Source: Lineus longissimus
Taxonomy: Eukaryota > Nemertea > Pilidiophora > Heteronemertea > Lineidae
Direction: 5' to 3'
NCBI RefSeq assembly: GCF_910592395.1
Contig: NC_088314.1
Coordinates: 744,001-808,000 of the forward strand
Length of the DNA stretch: 64,000 bases
This document shows positions 24,701 to 31,989 of the stretch, in pieces. Each line of letters begins with the position of its first letter. Position 1 is the first letter of the stretch. Made by a program: the position numbers and the translations under genes. The notes under the pieces were generated by a model, which did not search any database, was not told the origin of the DNA, and saw only the letters and a program-made list of their open reading frames with translations.

Positions 24701-26463
24701 TGCTGCCTGTGAACTGATTAGAGTACTACATCTGTATGCAGGCTCAGCAGACCACTGAGAACAACAAACCAGTTGGAAACAAAAGTCCACGTGGCTGTAT
24801 ACCACGCAGACTTTCACCCGTTGGGTATGTTTTTAGGTTGGTTTAGACTGGCTGGCTGGGTATGAAGTCAAGACAACAGTAGCTGGGTACAGCCACATAC
24901 AGTGATGAGGAAACATGACTCGTGCTCATTACGCTTGGTACTTACGTATCATCAACGAATGCTAATCCACAGTATTCCTTTTCCTTGAGGTTGTAGTGCG
25001 AGGCTACCAGGTCGAGCAGGTCACATGACAGGAGCTTTGGCTGAAAACAAACAGAGAAAAAAATCTAATAACGAAAACTTTTCAAGTCTGGAGACTCACC
25101 AAATCTCACTGAAAATCTTGGGATCTCGTATTTCACAAATAACCTTCTACTCTTTGGGAACCTTTTAAAACTGACCTTGCTGATGAACTGTTTATGTCCT
25201 GACCTACATGAACTGTGGTCAAAATGCGGAAATCCACCAAAGACATGTTGACCAATTAAGATTTGTGTGATAATCAGCGACTCATCAGCATTATATGTAA
25301 ACATGTAAACTCTCTCATTACATCATATGATTCTATTCATAGGATTAGCAGATATTTGTCACTGTTGACCAACCTAGGTGAGGTAACCACAAGGATAACA
25401 GCTGATCAAACAACCTGAGGTGAAAATTTACATATTTGGGCATTTAGAAGCGACATGATACCCATGAGGGTGATGTGGAGAGGGCCCGATGACCTAACAC
25501 GAACAGCTACACAAACAATGGATTTCTACTCAATTGGTTTATGAGATTTCATACAGGCCACCAGTGCTGCCATCTGATAATCACAAGAAGAACTACTTAT
25601 CAATTCTTATTCCTTGGCCTGGACATATCTCTGATATCTCTGAGAGTCTAACAAAATCGCTGGTTGTGCAATTGTCTCTGAGGCAGTCACCAAGGTTGTG
25701 CCATTGTCTCACCTGAATGAGAAACTCGAGCTTCCTTTCATCTAAGAGTAGGACCTGGCTCTTCCTTCCCTCAGCCATCTGTAAACATACAAAGGGCAAA
25801 CAACATGAGTAAACGCTCAGCGGAGAAAACCACAACTTTGGAGAAATCTCTGTGGAGAAGCTGAATTCTTTGTCGGTCAACCTTCTGAAACAAGACACGT
25901 TTAAACAACACGGCAAACTAGAGCAAAAGTTAATAGAGACAATGATTGAACAAAATGAATTAATACCAAGAACTAATAAATTAGGTCATATAAATAACAG
26001 AATCATGAATGATATGTTCATGGCTAATCAGAACCCTGGGGGTGATCGAATGAAATTCTTGTCCCGAATTTGTTCCATGCAACATTCATCACACCAGACT
26101 GTACATTCTGCCACAGACAGGACTGTCCTTCATAGCGACTTGACATGAAGCAAAGATGTATGATATGTATTGGTTTATGATCTAAATGAAAACATTAGCT
26201 CAACTGAATAGATGAAGAGGCACCCCTTGTCAAAATGCAATATGATATTGTCAATTGCAAAAGGTCCATATGGCAGTTTCAGCTAGAGGGATAGTACCCC
26301 GCCAAGAACAAACACTCACAATTTGTGTTAAATCCATTTCTGAGAATGCATTATAAAGGGACGTGGCTGCTTCTCGAGCTTTAGAAATTGAGCCACTCCT
26401 TCTGACAGCCGGTAAGGACAGTTTCCTTCTGACCAGGCGGAGAGGGTCGACTGGAGGTTCCAT
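680..26463 (-). CDS. FRMD4: FRMD4A/FRMD4B orthologue, FERM domain protein (18 exons, 3' end off window)
   Basis: In vertebrates FRMD4A/B are cortical scaffolds that bind cytohesins (Arf6 exchange factors) and polarity proteins at cell junctions. Minus-strand exons, all GT-AG with matching phases: 26463-26320, 25778-25713, 25040-24946, 18768-18676, 17702-17618, 15950-15871, 15211-15128, 14831-14766, 9438-9381, 8612-8526, 8256-8180, 3795-3654, 2796-2649, 2418-2282, 2133-2005, 1839-1693, 1458-1377, 724-680. With the 48-codon first exon they give about 588 residues: FERM domain at about 49-360, a Ser-rich linker (360-408), then the coiled, basic CUPID/DUF3338 cytohesin-binding region (about 409-574). 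Diagnostic matches to the family include NWLQLDRRVLEHDFPKKSG, PWWLGLSYKGI, QHQFYLDRKQSK, and the LTGELP...PGEE...FRKRVGTAF block. The human C-terminal half is long and disordered; here it lies beyond the left edge. One ancestral gene versus one of two paralogues cannot be decided. Confidence 0.93.
1377..1458 (-). CDS. FRMD4: FRMD4 exon, end of CUPID helix
   Basis: Encodes LKELEKKLNDLRRNIGRAAL then TAHSSVD. Donor G|GTAAG leaves phase 1. Confidence 0.9.
1693..1839 (-). CDS. FRMD4: FRMD4 exon, CUPID
   Basis: 49 codons: EEEEIGKLELEYELQKQISS then AAHKLAQDKRMSKKVRKQRK, an amphipathic helix followed by a basic patch, as in vertebrate FRMD4 (LEREFAIQSQITEAARRLA...KKLKKQRK). Confidence 0.95.
2005..2133 (-). 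CDS. FRMD4: FRMD4 exon, CUPID core
   Basis: 43 codons with ELTGELPIETPLVPGEELPK and FRKRVGTAFTL. The LTG-LP-E-PL-PGEE-P-RRR-GTAF signature defines the cytohesin-binding CUPID (DUF3338) region shared by FRMD4A/B, INAVA and CCDC120. Confidence 0.96.
2282..2418 (-). CDS. FRMD4: FRMD4 exon, CUPID coiled coil
   Basis: Encodes a charged helix, with AAAKKEMFEALKARKAALEE and KLKKKTEELRALCINEG visible, matching vertebrate AKKDMLAALKSRQEALEETLRQRLEELKKLCLREA. Confidence 0.95.
2649..2796 (-). CDS. FRMD4: FRMD4 exon, Ser-rich linker after FERM
   Basis: Begins IQLPAVRSMSEIAADLSQST, matching vertebrate KIHAARSLSEIAIDLTE, then a low-complexity Ser stretch. Main donor GAGC|GTAAGT; a second identical-type donor lies 15 nt downstream (see findings). 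Confidence 0.9.
2797..3653. other. FRMD4 intron
   Basis: No gene or repeat recognised. Confidence 0.7.
3654..3795 (-). CDS. FRMD4: FRMD4 exon, end of FERM F3
   Basis: 48 residues including VSVSRRTFG and CIWSMAVSQHQFYLDRKQSK, the F3 C-terminal helix of FRMD4. Ends AAG|GTAAG, phase 0. Confidence 0.95.
3895..3937. repeat. 17-bp tandem repeat, about 2.5 copies
   Basis: Unit ATGGTTTCACACTCATC twice in exact succession, then a partial third copy. Confidence 0.85.
6508..6934. repeat. 36-bp minisatellite, 12 copies
   Basis: Twelve near-identical units built around CTTGTGTTATCTCTCATATT followed by CCCCTTGTATATATGG; some units lack one C (35 bp). Because 36 is a multiple of three and the unit lacks stops, all forward frames are open and give spurious repetitive proteins. 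Confidence 0.97.
7970..7987 (-). CDS. Possible internal first exon (MAGKKQ) of a FERM-less FRMD4 isoform
   Basis: Inside the FRMD4 intron, AAAGATGG opens a six-codon frame MAGKKQ that ends CAG|GTAAC in phase 0. That phase does not fit the next FERM exon (3795, phase 2) but fits the 2796 exon, so an isoform MAGKKQ-IQLPAVRS... holding only the linker and CUPID region is possible. A CCAAT box on the same strand lies about 90 bp upstream. The evidence is short and partly circumstantial. Confidence 0.3.
8075..8105. promoter_or_regulatory. Symmetric CCAAT-box palindrome
   Basis: ATTGGCTGCC (8075-8084) and its exact reverse complement GGCAGCCAAT (8096-8105) face each other across 11 bases. Each arm holds a CCAAT core (NF-Y type), one per strand. 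It sits just upstream of the candidate MAGKKQ first exon. Confidence 0.45.
8180..8256 (-). CDS. FRMD4: FRMD4 exon, FERM F3
   Basis: Encodes VFAWKQLENLYFRDKKFSIE and VHDPK, matching vertebrate IFQWRQLENLYFREKKFSVEVHDPR. Donor CG|GTATG. Confidence 0.96.
8526..8612 (-). CDS. FRMD4: FRMD4 exon, FERM F3
   Basis: 29 codons containing DKSGLPWWLGLSYKGISQYD, the start of the PH/PTB-like F3 lobe and the most conserved stretch of the family. Confidence 0.96.
9145..9234. repeat. 26-bp tandem repeat, 3 copies
   Basis: Units begin GGCACATGTGTA and end GTACCACTAGGT. The first copy carries an 8-bp insertion. Confidence 0.9.
9381..9438 (-). CDS. FRMD4: FRMD4 exon, FERM F2/F3 junction
   Basis: Encodes YMTICESCPTYGIHYYEVK, matching vertebrate YMSIVESLPTYGVHYYAVK. 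Ends AAG|GTGAG in phase 0 after a 5.3 kb intron. Confidence 0.95.
10225..10272. repeat. 12-bp tandem repeat, 4 copies
   Basis: CAACAATGCAGC twice, then two diverged copies CAACAATCGCAC and CAACAATGAGCT. Confidence 0.85.
13094..13275. repeat. 61-bp tandem repeat, 3 near-perfect copies
   Basis: Copies start at 13094, 13155 and 13216 with TCAACGGGGCCGCGATGTGT and end ...AATGATACCC. They are essentially identical, so the array is young. Confidence 0.96.
14766..14831 (-). CDS. FRMD4: FRMD4 exon, FERM F2
   Basis: Encodes EDEIITHYKKLAGLSRGSAI then V, matching the vertebrate EDRVIEHYKKLNGQTRGQAIV helix. Donor AA|GTAAG. Confidence 0.94.
15128..15211 (-). CDS. FRMD4: FRMD4 exon, FERM F2
   Basis: Encodes EDTAREDFKRLPLIPVRTLT followed by EHPSLSY, matching vertebrate DLKKLPALPTQALKEHPSLAY. 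Donor TG|GTACG. Confidence 0.95.
15871..15950 (-). CDS. FRMD4: FRMD4 exon, FERM F2
   Basis: Encodes GIIECDSETVFELAAHVLQA and THGDFT, the helical F2 lobe (vertebrate ELIDVDSEVVFELASYILQE). Donor TA|GTAAG, phase 2. Confidence 0.94.
15951..17617. other. FRMD4 intron (1.7 kb)
   Basis: Holds a G-rich tandem repeat at 16480-16715; otherwise nothing recognised. Confidence 0.7.
16480..16715. repeat. 94-104-bp G-rich tandem repeat, about 2.3 copies
   Basis: ACAGGAATAGATGA recurs at 16490, 16584 and 16688. The second unit is longer by one extra 10-bp GTGGTGTGGA block. Each unit carries GGTGGTGGTGGCGGGG. Confidence 0.92.
17618..17702 (-). CDS. FRMD4: FRMD4 exon, FERM F1/F2 junction
   Basis: Encodes FFIESIGYLRDRATVEVFYL followed by QAKQNIYK, the F1/F2 linker and first F2 helix. 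It ends AAG|GTAAG in phase 0. Confidence 0.94.
18676..18768 (-). CDS. FRMD4: FRMD4 exon, FERM F1
   Basis: Completes ...DDTGHFNWLQLDRRVLEHDF and PKKSGPLVLHFLVR, nearly identical to vertebrate FRMD4. The 6.2 kb intron before it is the longest inside the FERM domain. Confidence 0.95.
18769..24945. other. FRMD4 intron (6.2 kb)
   Basis: Only scattered short open frames (the longest near 19.9 and 24.1 kb) without family resemblance or splice context, plus a 14-bp micro-repeat at 18874. No gene recognised. Confidence 0.65.
18874..18910. repeat. 14-bp tandem repeat
   Basis: CCATCTACCTTATA twice plus a partial third copy. Confidence 0.8.
24946..25040 (-). CDS. FRMD4: FRMD4 exon, FERM F1
   Basis: Encodes PKLLSCDLLDLVASHYNLKE and then KEYCGLAFVDDT, the F1 ubiquitin-like lobe. 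Donor AC|GTAAG leaves phase 2, filled by the first base of the next exon. Confidence 0.95.
25713..25778 (-). CDS. FRMD4: FRMD4 exon, start of FERM lobe F1
   Basis: The acceptor TTTACAG is followed directly by ATG; 22 codons beginning MAEGRKSQVLLLDERKLEFL. This matches the vertebrate FRMD4 start of the FERM domain (M-T-E-G-R...LLDDRKLELLVQ). It ends CAG|GTGAG in phase 0. The internal ATG could itself initiate translation. Confidence 0.93.
26320..26463 (-). CDS. FRMD4: FRMD4 first coding exon, short N-terminus (48 codons)
   Basis: ATG at 26463 opens a basic, Ser-rich leader (MEPPVDPLRLVRRKLSLPAV at the start) that ends at a donor ATT|GTGAGT in phase 0, as the 25778 exon requires. Reading back into an apparent acceptor just upstream would shift the frame into a stop, so this is best taken as an initiating exon. 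I do not recognise the leader; joining it to FRMD4 is inference from phase and proximity. Confidence 0.6.
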
Positions 26464-29189
26464 TCTAAACACTTCACGCACTTACGCAGGTACACTACTG
26501 TTTATAATCTATAATACTCCACCTCAGGACTAGCACTAAGAGTGAATGCAGTTAATTAGCACAACTGATTAGCCAAGAAAGTTTTGGGAAAGAAGGTGTT
26601 AATCCATGGCAACTCATATCTGTAAGTTTTCCCGAGAATAGCTCAGTCAAAAAACAGTAGCTCATCATATGACACCTCAGCAGACAGCAGGTCGACCAGC
26701 AGACGACAGGCAGAATCAAAACAAACAAAAGTTTTGAAGAAAAAGTTCCAAATTTTCAACTCTCTATCTAACAACCTCAGAAGTTTGCATTCCACTTGGG
26801 AAAGGAAGTTTAATTCATTAAAATGGGAGCAAATAGTTGATACTATAAAAGTATAATGTCTTCAAACCATTGTCCTCAAGGGCTGCATCTTGAACTTTGA
26901 GATTTCCCATGCATCTGCGTCATACCAGTTGCAAGTTTGAGGACGGAGAATGGGTTTCTAGGAATCCGCCACATTTAACCCACTATTTGTTGCGTACTGT
27001 GCACCACTGAGTCACCAGTCTATCCTCATCATCCAAACAATTCGCTCTCCACAGGAAAAACTGGTGGATAATTCCAGAATCCAAACAACCTTTCACTTAT
27101 CAAATTACTATATTCCTCTGACAGCATAAATCACATTTTAACATGTTAAGTTTTTAACAAAATCCATGAAAACTTGAAGATTCTTCATCACAACATCGAC
27201 CATTTCAATTTCAGAACACTCTAAATAAAGAATTCAGAAGTTCACAATTGAATCTCCAACTGACTGTACTTTTCATCAGAGTGGAAATAAAAGTAAATCA
27301 AATGGCAAGCCAGACAGTTCCAGACTGGGTGAAGAAAAATGAATTAGAGTCGAACCAATCCGTGAAGAAATAGCAACAACTGGTTGAGCGAGGCAATCAT
27401 TACCAGGAAGAAACATGTTGGAGTATCGTTCAGTATCTGTCACAGCATGAAGAGGCCCAACTCAAATCATCAAAGCATTTTCGATGGATTCCTTCAGCAA
27501 CTGGTTTCAAATCTGTTCATTTCAATACAGCTACTCAAAGTGCCAAGTGATTCAACGTGAAGTCATGTTTTCCTCGGGTTGAAACCACAATCCTGAGTGT
27601 TATTGAAGAGATGACCATCAGGAGATCCCGTGAAGTGCTAGTCCCAACTTCTTTTGACAGATGCAAGACGGAACTTTACAAATTTGTCAAAACAAACACT
27701 TGATTGGATGACCAACAGTTGGAAATCAGGAAAGTAACTAAACCAAGCGAAGAGAGGAGAACCTTATCCTATATAATTTCACCTCTGTTGCATAAAGCAA
27801 GCTTTTGAAATCACATGTAAACACTCATAAGACACAAACATGACTGAATTGCAAAATGAAAAGTGCCTATCCTGCGTGTCTTGTAGTTTCCTCCGCTCGA
27901 CAGGAAACAGGATAGAGACCATTAGCAACTTCTTGTCATGCAATATGACGACAGAACCAGGGGACCTAGATATTCAAAGAACCTCAACAATAACATGCCA
28001 AAACTCGAGAAAACTCAAGTGGCATCTCAAGGCGGCCTTCCTCAATATGATATACTTTGGATTTATTTACATTCAAGTTTATTATTATATTCGAGGCTGG
28101 TCATGTATCTTTTAAAAATTCTCAAAAAATACGGAAAAAAAACACTGAAAGTTCATGACCAACACACAGGGGAAAAAACCATGTATGCCTCTGTCCCATC
28201 CTCTGAATTCCACTTGACAAGGCAGACGGGGAGATAAGGCCACTTCCTCATAACACAATACTAATAGAGCCACCTACCACATCAACAAAGAACTAAAGTC
28301 AACCTGTCTGTCTACATGGTCTAACCTCATCGCACACTCAAGATAAATGAGTGACTATTCAATGAGGAATATGATTGACATGTGGAACATCCCAAAAAAG
28401 CCAGAGATAGGAACAAAATACACATCAGAAATAGTTCAGGGAAACCACAGCATTAGTGTGATGTTCAAGGAAAGCATTACCACTCGAGACAGACAGAAAA
28501 TAGAATACCAAAACTAATTATCGCAAAAATGCAAAAAGAACCGACCAGTTAGCCGCAAAAAGATGAAAATACATTTGATGTGAAGTTCTATGAGGAAGAG
28601 CGTGTTCGTTATAACTTCACCTGCGGCGTTACAACCAGAAACATGGAAGAGATACCTTGAGATGCCTCAAGCCTAATTCCCTGGAACCCAAATCATTCAT
28701 TTACAGCCCAGGCAACCTTCACAGGTAGCCGCAGATTTCAAACTTGTTGTAAATTTGTAAACAATATGCAAAAAAACAAAGAGAAACTTCGAATGTCAAC
28801 CAGCATGAGCTGATTTGGGTTCTCCTTTACACTGGGAAAGACAAAAATTCACTTTGGCTCCAAGCATGATCCATAGATCTATTTTCTTCCCCAGAATGAG
28901 ACTACCTGCTCTATGATAACAATATCATACCAAACAATGTATCCACGGACCGTACACTGGTGAACCATATCTCCCAACATGTTGAGAACATACCAAACCC
29001 TTGATCAGGATGCCTGTTATGGGACCTGTAATCAGGATCGCTGGTACCCAAGCTGATATACTCATATTTCGAAGGCTATCTTGAGCTACCACTGGTTGGC
29101 CCCGACGACTCTACATAGTGAGCTAGTGATTGTTGCACCGGTTCTGGTCAAGTATACTGAAGACCAAAATGTTCAGAGAAAAGACTTAC
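26464..29189. other. Non-coding stretch between candidate FRMD4 first exons
   Basis: No exon or repeat recognised. It should contain the promoter of the 26463 exon, but no core element stands out. Confidence 0.6.
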
Positions 29190-31202
29190 CAACAATTCGA
29201 ACTCAAGATCATCCTCAGGAGCTGAAGGAAGTCCAGAGGACTCTGCCTGTTCCCCCTGGTCCTGTTTGAAATCATCACCAACTTTATCGCTGGAAACAGG
29301 CTGCTCCTCAGAATGTCTATGTTCTAGTGAATTTCCCTGGCCAGCAAATGAAGATGAAGCCAGCATGTCCATTGAATATGACCGCTGTCCGAGTCCTCCG
29401 TGGTTTGGACTTGGAACAGGAAGGCAGTCTGAGTTTGTTGACCCCTCTGAAAGCCTGCGTTGAACTGAGTCTCGCCGATCCGATGGTGGCCGAGCCTGGT
29501 CATCAAGTTGATGGTCAGAGGATGTTGACCTCTTTGAATATCGAAGCTCAACTGAATGATTGGAATCAGGTTTGGCCCTCGTAATTTGAAAATCATGAAA
29601 GGAAGACATATTTGTTGTTTGTTGCACTTGGTCAGATGAGTCTGAATGTCTCCATTGTTCATGGCAAGGCCTACTCTCAGTAGACCTTGGTGGTTCTTCT
29701 GAATGCCTCCGATCTTCAACAGTTCTATGATCATAGCTTTCATGGCTATTCCCTTGGTAAGGCTTGGGGGCAGTTTGGTGAGGTGAAGGTGACTTGGGAA
29801 GAATATCAACTGAACGTGTGCGCAGTCCATTTCTTTCAAGGTTAGGACTTGGAGCAGTTTGACCACTGAAATTCCTTGACTCATCCACAGCTCTAACACT
29901 AGTTCTAGTTTCATAGGACCTGACATGGTCCTCAGCATGGACCCTTTCTGATGGTGAAACAACAATAGAAGGGATTCTCTCTAGCTGTTTCTCAGCCTTC
30001 CTTGGAGGACCTGGGCTGTCATAGCTTGAGGCGGGACCAGTTTGGTTTGTGGGGAACCTTGGCTGCTCCTCAGACTTCCTCGGGGGCCCCTCACTCCCAT
30101 AGTTGGAGGTGGAACCAGTTTCGTTAGAGGGGAACCTTGATTGTTCCTCAGACTTCCGCAGAGAACCTGGACTGTCATAGTAAGAGGCCATGGAACCAGT
30201 TTGGTTTTTGAGGAACCTTGGTTGCTCCTCATGATGTCTCTGTGATCTTGGATCATTTTGTGGGTCAGGGTGCCTTCTACGTTCTTCCGGCTTTCTATAT
30301 TGTCTGAAGTCCTGGTCTGTTGGGCTCTTTGGACTCCTTGGGTTTTCCTTCGAATACCTCCATTGTGTATATTCCTTTACATACCTCGATTGCTCCTGCG
30401 GATCCCTCGCATCTGCCTTTGGATCTGTTTGAGTGCTATACGTCCTAATGAACTTCTGAACAGGAGTATACCTGGATTCTTCCAGCCTTCCAGAGTTCGG
30501 ACTCGAACCTTTGTCTTTGTTAGAAATGTCTGCTTGTTCTGCAGATCGCCTGCGACGTGGAAGGGTTTCATTACCTGGCCTGGCCTTGGACCTATAAGCA
30601 GGCAAAATCGTAGGTCTATGTTGCTCCTTATCATTGGAAGGCCTTACACTGCGGCTAGACAAAAGTCGAGGTCTCCCTACTTTTTCAGCAGAACCTCTGG
30701 ATTGTCTCAAGTTGAGTTCACTACGATATTGCTTGGACCCTGCCAAATTGCTGGGGGATCTAAGCTGTCCTTTAGAATCCTGCTTTTCTTCATGATCACT
30801 GCGCTGGGGCCGAGGCCAAGTCTGGTCATAGGAAGGGCTTGGTTCCTCCTCTGAAGGTAGATATCGGCCTGAATCAGCCCCGCGGTATGGCCGCAGATCA
30901 GTTTGATTGTCAGACGACTTGGAGTTGGACTGTTCCAATACATCCATTGAGTGCCAACGTGGCCCAAGCCTTCCATAATTTTCATCTGTTCCATACCCAG
31001 AAGTAGATCTGGAGAAGGACCCAGTTGGATCCCCTGAATACCTCACCTCCCCATGACTAGGTCGGTAACGACTTGACTGCACTTCCCTCTGACCATGATC
31101 ACGTTGGAATTGACTGGGTGACTTAGAAAGTTCAAATGAACTCCTGTACTGTTTCAGATGGTCAAACGAAGGGTCAGAATCCAACAAGTTAATCATAGAC
31201 AT
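29190..31202 (-). CDS. 671-codon disordered exon; alternative FRMD4 N-terminus or separate gene
   Basis: One uninterrupted 2013-bp coding exon from ATG 31202 (MSMINLLDSDPSFDHLKQYR) to a strong donor TTG|GTAAGT in phase 0, after acidic EDDLEFELL. If the donor is ignored, translation stops 15 codons later. The product is predicted disordered and rich in Ser, Arg, Pro, Gln and Glu; I see no folded domain, signal peptide or membrane segment. It contains three diverged copies of a 26-27-residue block (about 30250-29990) and three R-x-x-S-M/V-D-V/I/M-L motifs (WHSMDVL, TRSVDIL, YSMDML). The phase-0 end would splice in frame to the 25778 exon, giving an FRMD4 isoform with a huge N-terminal extension. 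I know no vertebrate counterpart. The length and coding bias make a real exon near certain; assignment to FRMD4 is inference. Confidence 0.8.
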
Positions 31203-31824
31203 TTCCACGAGTTATCCAATTAACCTGTGAATGAATTTCTCAGCAAAAACTGTCACCTCATCCTAAAAAACGTCCGTCATCAAAATGGATGACACTACTG
31301 ATAATATGACTCATTTTACACGCATATACAAAAAGATAGACACCCAGACTGAACTTTATGACGTGATTAAATTCTCCAAAGTAGGCCCTACATTTAGACA
31401 TTTATATGTATTGAAGAGAGAAATTGTATGCGATGGACTAGTAAGTTAATAGGTCAATCTTTTATATTAACTTATCAAAAACACAAAAAGAAATCCACTT
31501 CTTATCACACAAGGCCTTGTTTACATGCATTCGTATCAGGTCGTGGACATAAAATATCCACCCACCGCTTTACTTTGAACAAAATATACTGGGTAATATT
31601 TTCAATTGAAATATGCTAATGAACAGATTGAAATAAGGTCAATGTCTGAATAAATATGATTTCATGGCACAAATACATGTGGTCTTACTAGAGAGGTTTG
31701 ACATATTCCCATTCCTATGTGGAGAGGGTGACCTTGATAGAGGGGTGTCTGCTAAGGGAGGTTCCACTGTATTTTCACATATTCTGAAAGTTGTTTGTTG
31801 GCATGCTACTCCAAGCCCACTTAC

Positions 31825-31989
31825 CATCCTGACTTCAAAGGCCTTCACCATCTCCTTGACTGACGGGAACGTTACCCCGCTGTATCTAAACACATACAAC
31901 ACAGACTTCCTCCGTCTGATTCCATTCTCTCCCTTGATCGTCGGCTTCAGTAACTTCTTAATCGCCTCGATCACAAATCCACCTGGCAT
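31825..31989 (-). CDS. Unidentified 55-codon first exon, basic N-terminal module
   Basis: ATG at 31989 has an in-frame TGA six bases before it, so it looks like a true start. The 55 codons begin MPGGFVIEAIKKLLKPTIKG, continue ENGIRRRKSVLYVFRYSGVT and end FEVRM at ATG|GTAAG in phase 0. The composition (basic RRRKS followed by alternating hydrophobics) looks like folded protein, perhaps the start of a PTB/PH-like fold, but I do not recognise it. It could be another alternative first exon of FRMD4, since its phase fits the 25778 exon, or of an unrelated minus-strand gene. An alternative reading uses CCAG|GTGG at 31984 as an internal acceptor. Confidence 0.55.

Noticed and set aside
26461-26481. 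Upstream in-frame extension of the 48-codon first exon
   Set aside because: It starts at GTG rather than ATG; the first ATG is at 26463.
29324-30854. Long open frames on both strands across the 671-codon exon
   Set aside because: Shadows of the real minus-strand frame; they are shorter, have odd composition and lack splice logic.
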